Source: an uncultured Oscillospiraceae bacterium
GTDB lineage: Bacteria > Bacillota > Clostridia > Oscillospirales > Oscillospiraceae
Length of the DNA stretch: 18,220 nucleotides
Direction: 5' to 3'
Assembly (NCBI GenBank): GCA_905234005.1
Contig: CAJOFW010000024.1
Location: 1,578 to 19,797 of the forward strand
Positions 15,157 through 18,220 of the stretch are shown here, one piece after another. Within the stretch, counting starts at the first letter, position 1; every line of letters begins with the position of its first letter. The notes under the pieces are model-generated. The model ran no database searches, was not told where the DNA came from, and saw nothing but the letters and a program-made list of their open reading frames with translations. A program made the position numbers and the translations under genes.

Positions 15157-18075
15157 TCAGATATCCGCGGCACTCTGGATCAGAGAGGCTTCAAAATCGG
15201 CGGGATGGAGAGGCCGGGAGAAGTAGTACCCCTGCACCAGGGGGCAGCCAAGCTCTTTCAGCAGCCGCATCTGGGCCTCCGTCTCCACGCCCTCGGCGAC
15301 CACGGGGATGTTCAGGCTTTTGGCGATTTCGAGGATCAGCGCCACCAGCCGGACATTCCTGTCGTCACGTTCGATGTCACGGATAAAGGTTCGATCCATC
15401 TTCAGCACGTCCACCGGCATGGCGGACAGCATGCTCAGCGAGGAGCGGCCGGTGCCGAAGTCATCCATCTCCACCGTGTAGCCCTTGCGCCGCAGGCACT
15501 CCACGACCTGGATCACCTGATCGGCGTTTTCGGAATAGGCGGTTTCCGTGACCTCCAGCTTCAGCATGTCATGCTCCAGCTCATTCCCGGACAGGATCCC
15601 GTCCAGCGTGTCCATCAGGGTCGGGTCGAACACATCGATCGGGGAGAGATTGACGGAGACCGGGACGACGACGCCGTAGTGCGCCCGCCAGCGGGCGATC
15701 TGTCTGGCGGCCTGATCCCAGACATACTTGTCAAGCTCGCTGATCCGCCCGTTCCTCTCGAACAGCGGGATGAAGCTGTCCGGCGTGATCATACCCAGCT
15801 CCGGGTGCTGCCAGCGGACCAGCGCCTCCGCGCTCACCAGCCGCGGCGGCTCCTCCCGGATGTCGTATTTCGGCTGATAGTAGACCTCGAACTCGTAGTT
15901 GTCCAGGGCGCGGCGCAGATCGTTCAGCAGGCGCTGATCGAGCAGCTCGCGCTCCCGCAGCTTATCGTCGAAGACGATCATATGCTCCTTATAATGCCCT
16001 CGCGCCATGCTGCACGCCGTCCTGGCCCGGTCGAACTGGGCGACCGGCTCCAGCTCCGGCTGCCAGGGCATCACGCCCATGCGCAGGCGGATGCTCTCGT
16101 TCGGCGCCAGCTTGTCCAGCCGGCCCTGGAGCCGGTTGAAAAGTGCCGTATAGTCCGCGACAGGACTGCAGTAGATATCGAAGCGATCCGCTCCGAACCG
16201 GCCCGCGATCCCGTCGCCGTCGGCGGCCACGGCCGCGATCTCGCTGCCCAGAACGCGGAGGATCTGATCGCCGACCTCCCGCCCGTTGAGCGCGTTGATG
16301 GAGTGGAACTGCTCGATGTTCAGCACGATGGCGTCCCGCGGGGTATCCGGGGCCTCCCGGCGCATGCGGTTGGCGTACTGGAAGAAGTAATCGCGGTTGT
16401 AAAGGCCCGTCAGCCCGTCGGTCTCCGTGGCGGCGATCAGCGCACGGGCCTTTTTTTCCGCACGGACGCTCCGCAGCAGCAGCGTCAGGATGAGCAGCGC
16501 CAGCGCTGCCGTGACAGCCAGGAGGAAGGGCAGATGATCCTCGATGAAATCCAGCGGGGTGAGCCTTGCGGCCTCGGTGGTGTAGTAGGTCAGCGCCTCG
16601 TTGACCATGGAGCTCGGAACGATGCTGATTGCCTTCGTCAGGATGGAATACAGCTCGGTATCCCCCTTCCCGACGGCAAAACAGAAATCCAGTCCCACCC
16701 CGGTGGAAAGGGTCGAAAGGCGGGATTTCTCGCATATCCTTGCGATGCTGTTGTAGCGGTAGCTGCTGATCAGCACGCAGTCCGCCACGTTGTTCTCCAC
16801 CGCCTTCAGGCAGGTCTCCGTATCCGGATAGTACACCCGCCTCCAGTTGGGGAAATGCTCCGCGAGAAAGGCGTCATAATTGGGGTTCCCCTCGTTGACG
16901 GCCACGATCACGTGCTCTTTGTTCGTGAACATCGGCTGATCCGACAGGCGCACGACCGCGTAGATGTCCGTATTGATCAGCGGCGTGGTGATGACCGCGT
17001 TGACTTTTTCCCCGTCATAGGCCTTGAGGTTGACGGGGAACACGCAGTCGATCTCGCCCCGGTCCAGCGCGGCCAGCGCGTCCGCCGCCGTGGGGTAGGC
17101 CGCGGCTGAGAAATCCAGATGGGCGTTCGCCAGACAGTTGGAGGCCCGATCCAGAAAATCCCCCAGCATCCCGGTCAGCTCGCCGGTGGTCTTGTCCCGG
17201 GCGCAGAACGCGAGATAGTTGTCCTGATACCCCACGCGGATCGTCCCGTGCGCCTCCAGCCAATCCGACTCGGAGGCGGTCAGGAACGCATTCGTGCCCG
17301 CCTGGATAAAGAAAGACTCGTACATCTGCTGGTTATAATACCGGTTTTCATCCTGTATCCGGCTCATCGCCGCGTTCAGCTCGGCAAGCAGGTCGGGGCG
17401 GGTTTTGCTGACCGCAAAGTAGAAATCGGAGGAGCCGATCTTGCATACGGGCATGGCCCGATCCGGAGCCGTAAAGGAATCCACGGTGATATAGGCGTCC
17501 AGCTCGCCGGTCTCCATCATCCGAAGGGATTCGTTCTCCGTGGTCGTGACCTCGATCAGCTCCGCCCGCACGCCGTTGCGCTCCGCCCAGTCGCGGAAAT
17601 AATCCGCCTGCACGCTGTCCCTGTTCACGCCGATCCGCTTTCCGTTCAGCGTGGTGTAATCCCCCGGCACGATCTCCGAATTGCCGGGCGCGGTGAACAC
17701 ATAGTATTCCTCCGTTCCCATGGAGAGGTCGGAAAACAGCATCCTCTCCGCCCGCTCCTCGGTATAGGAAACGTCGCTTAACAGGTCGATCTCGCCGTTC
17801 ATCAGCATCTGCAGAAGATCCGGCCAGCTTCCGCTGACGTATTCGTAATCCCATCCCGTATAGGCGGAGAGCTTCATCTGGTACTCGTAAGCATAGCCGG
17901 AACGCCGTCCGGAGGAGTCCATGGTGTTGAAGGTCGATTCATACCAGCCGACGCGCACGGTCTTTCCGGATTCCTGCGCAAGGGTCGTAAGCGGCAGCAC
18001 AAATGCCGCCGTAAAAAGAAAGAGCAGCAGCGCTGTGATCCGTTTCCTGCCCGAGACGGCAGCCGTTTTTTTCAT
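15157..18075 (-). CDS. Solute-binding-domain EAL phosphodiesterase (gene A)
   Basis: The 972-residue paralogue of gene C has the same layout: signal sequence (about 1-34), two family-3 solute-binding domains (38-260 and 270-500), one membrane helix (513-535), a GGDEF remnant (550-705, GADRF at 628-632) and EAL (715-965). EAL at 750, VNLS, EVTET, DDFG at 871, K892, EGVE and QGYYF are kept, so it should be an active phosphodiesterase. Over the first 63 mature residues about three quarters are identical to gene C. Three Met codons stand in a row at 18081, 18078 and 18075; the third is chosen because GGAGG lies seven bases before it but only one base before the first. It opens the operon and has a strong promoter. 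A periplasm-type amino acid sensor that lowers cyclic di-GMP is the likely role. Confidence 0.92.
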   Translation of the reverse strand: MKKTAAVSGRKRITALLLFLFTAAFVLPLTTLAQESGKTVRVGWYESTFNTMDSSGRRSGYAYEYQMKLSAYTGWDYEYVSGSWPDLLQMLMNGEIDLLSDVSYTEERAERMLFSDLSMGTEEYYVFTAPGNSEIVPGDYTTLNGKRIGVNRDSVQADYFRDWAERNGVRAELIEVTTTENESLRMMETGELDAYITVDSFTAPDRAMPVCKIGSSDFYFAVSKTRPDLLAELNAAMSRIQDENRYYNQQMYESFFIQAGTNAFLTASESDWLEAHGTIRVGYQDNYLAFCARDKTTGELTGMLGDFLDRASNCLANAHLDFSAAAYPTAADALAALDRGEIDCVFPVNLKAYDGEKVNAVITTPLINTDIYAVVRLSDQPMFTNKEHVIVAVNEGNPNYDAFLAEHFPNWRRVYYPDTETCLKAVENNVADCVLISSYRYNSIARICEKSRLSTLSTGVGLDFCFAVGKGDTELYSILTKAISIVPSSMVNEALTYYTTEAARLTPLDFIEDHLPFLLAVTAALALLILTLLLRSVRAEKKARALIAATETDGLTGLYNRDYFFQYANRMRREAPDTPRDAIVLNIEQFHSINALNGREVGDQILRVLGSEIAAVAADGDGIAGRFGADRFDIYCSPVADYTALFNRLQGRLDKLAPNESIRLRMGVMPWQPELEPVAQFDRARTACSMARGHYKEHMIVFDDKLRERELLDQRLLNDLRRALDNYEFEVYYQPKYDIREEPPRLVSAEALVRWQHPELGMITPDSFIPLFERNGRISELDKYVWDQAARQIARWRAHYGVVVPVSVNLSPIDVFDPTLMDTLDGILSGNELEHDMLKLEVTETAYSENADQVIQVVECLRRKGYTVEMDDFGTGRSSLSMLSAMPVDVLKMDRTFIRDIERDDRNVRLVALILEIAKSLNIPVVAEGVETEAQMRLLKELGCPLVQGYYFSRPLHPADFEASLIQSAADI

Positions 18076-18175
18076 CATCATCCCTCCGATCTGTCCTTCC
18101 TCCGAAATCCGCCCCGGGCCCGGCGTATCCGCCGAAGCCCGAAGCCGGTCGGCATCTGCATTCCTTAACGGCGAA

Positions 18176-18204
18176 ATTATACCATGAGAGATATTGGTTG
18201 TCCA
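18176..18204 (-). promoter_or_regulatory. Housekeeping promoter of the A-B-C operon
   Basis: On the minus strand TGGACA (18204-18199) and a perfect TATAAT (18181-18176) are separated by exactly 17 bases. This is one change from the consensus. Transcription would start near 18169, giving a leader of about 95 bases in which I see no known riboswitch. Confidence 0.88.
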
Positions 18205-18220
18205 CCTTCATTTGCCGTGA

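Overview
The window looks like a chromosomal segment of a GC-rich, Gram-positive anaerobe of the class Clostridia, most likely an Oscillospiraceae-type gut bacterium. This rests on AGGAGG-type ribosome binding sites, two ECF sigma factors each overlapping a one-span anti-sigma gene, a secreted C69-family dipeptidase, and large sensor proteins with GGDEF and EAL domains, some carrying extracellular solute-binding domains. The taxonomic call is inference. No tRNA, rRNA, CRISPR, transposase or phage gene was seen.

Region 1 (1-3865) holds two ECF sigma/anti-sigma pairs facing each other. Pair 1 (69-551 and 544-1692) is on the + strand and pair 2 (3865-3308 and 3315-2059) on the - strand. In both, the genes overlap by 8 bases. 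The two sigma leaders share the same short layout just before the start codon: ATATTC, five bases, a 10-12 base palindrome, then the ribosome binding site. The 366 bases between the converging 3' ends hold no gene but are full of inverted repeats and include parts of two dispersed repeats.

Region 2 (3866-5990) has a divergent intergenic region with a good +-strand promoter, a secreted C69 peptidase (4104-5705), and a strong terminator (5851-5890).

Region 3 (5991-18220) is a cyclic di-GMP block read on the - strand. A strong promoter (18176-18204) precedes a solute-binding/EAL sensor (gene A, 15157-18075), a dCACHE-HAMP-GGDEF cyclase (gene B, 13469-15115) and a second solute-binding/EAL sensor (gene C, 10510-13467). 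These are tightly spaced and look like one operon. A and C are paralogues that flank B. A 163-base gap follows, then a 1451-residue cytoplasmic protein (gene D, 5991-10346) with PAS, degenerate GGDEF, EAL, more PAS, GAF and an intact GGDEF. By motif inspection the block encodes two intact cyclase domains (B, D) and three intact phosphodiesterase domains (A, C, D). The other GGDEF domains, in A, C and the N-terminal half of D, have lost their signature.

The most unusual non-coding signal is a 97-base repeat present at 1692-1788 and 10462-10558 at about 90% identity. The second copy runs into the 3' end of gene C and encodes its last 15 residues.
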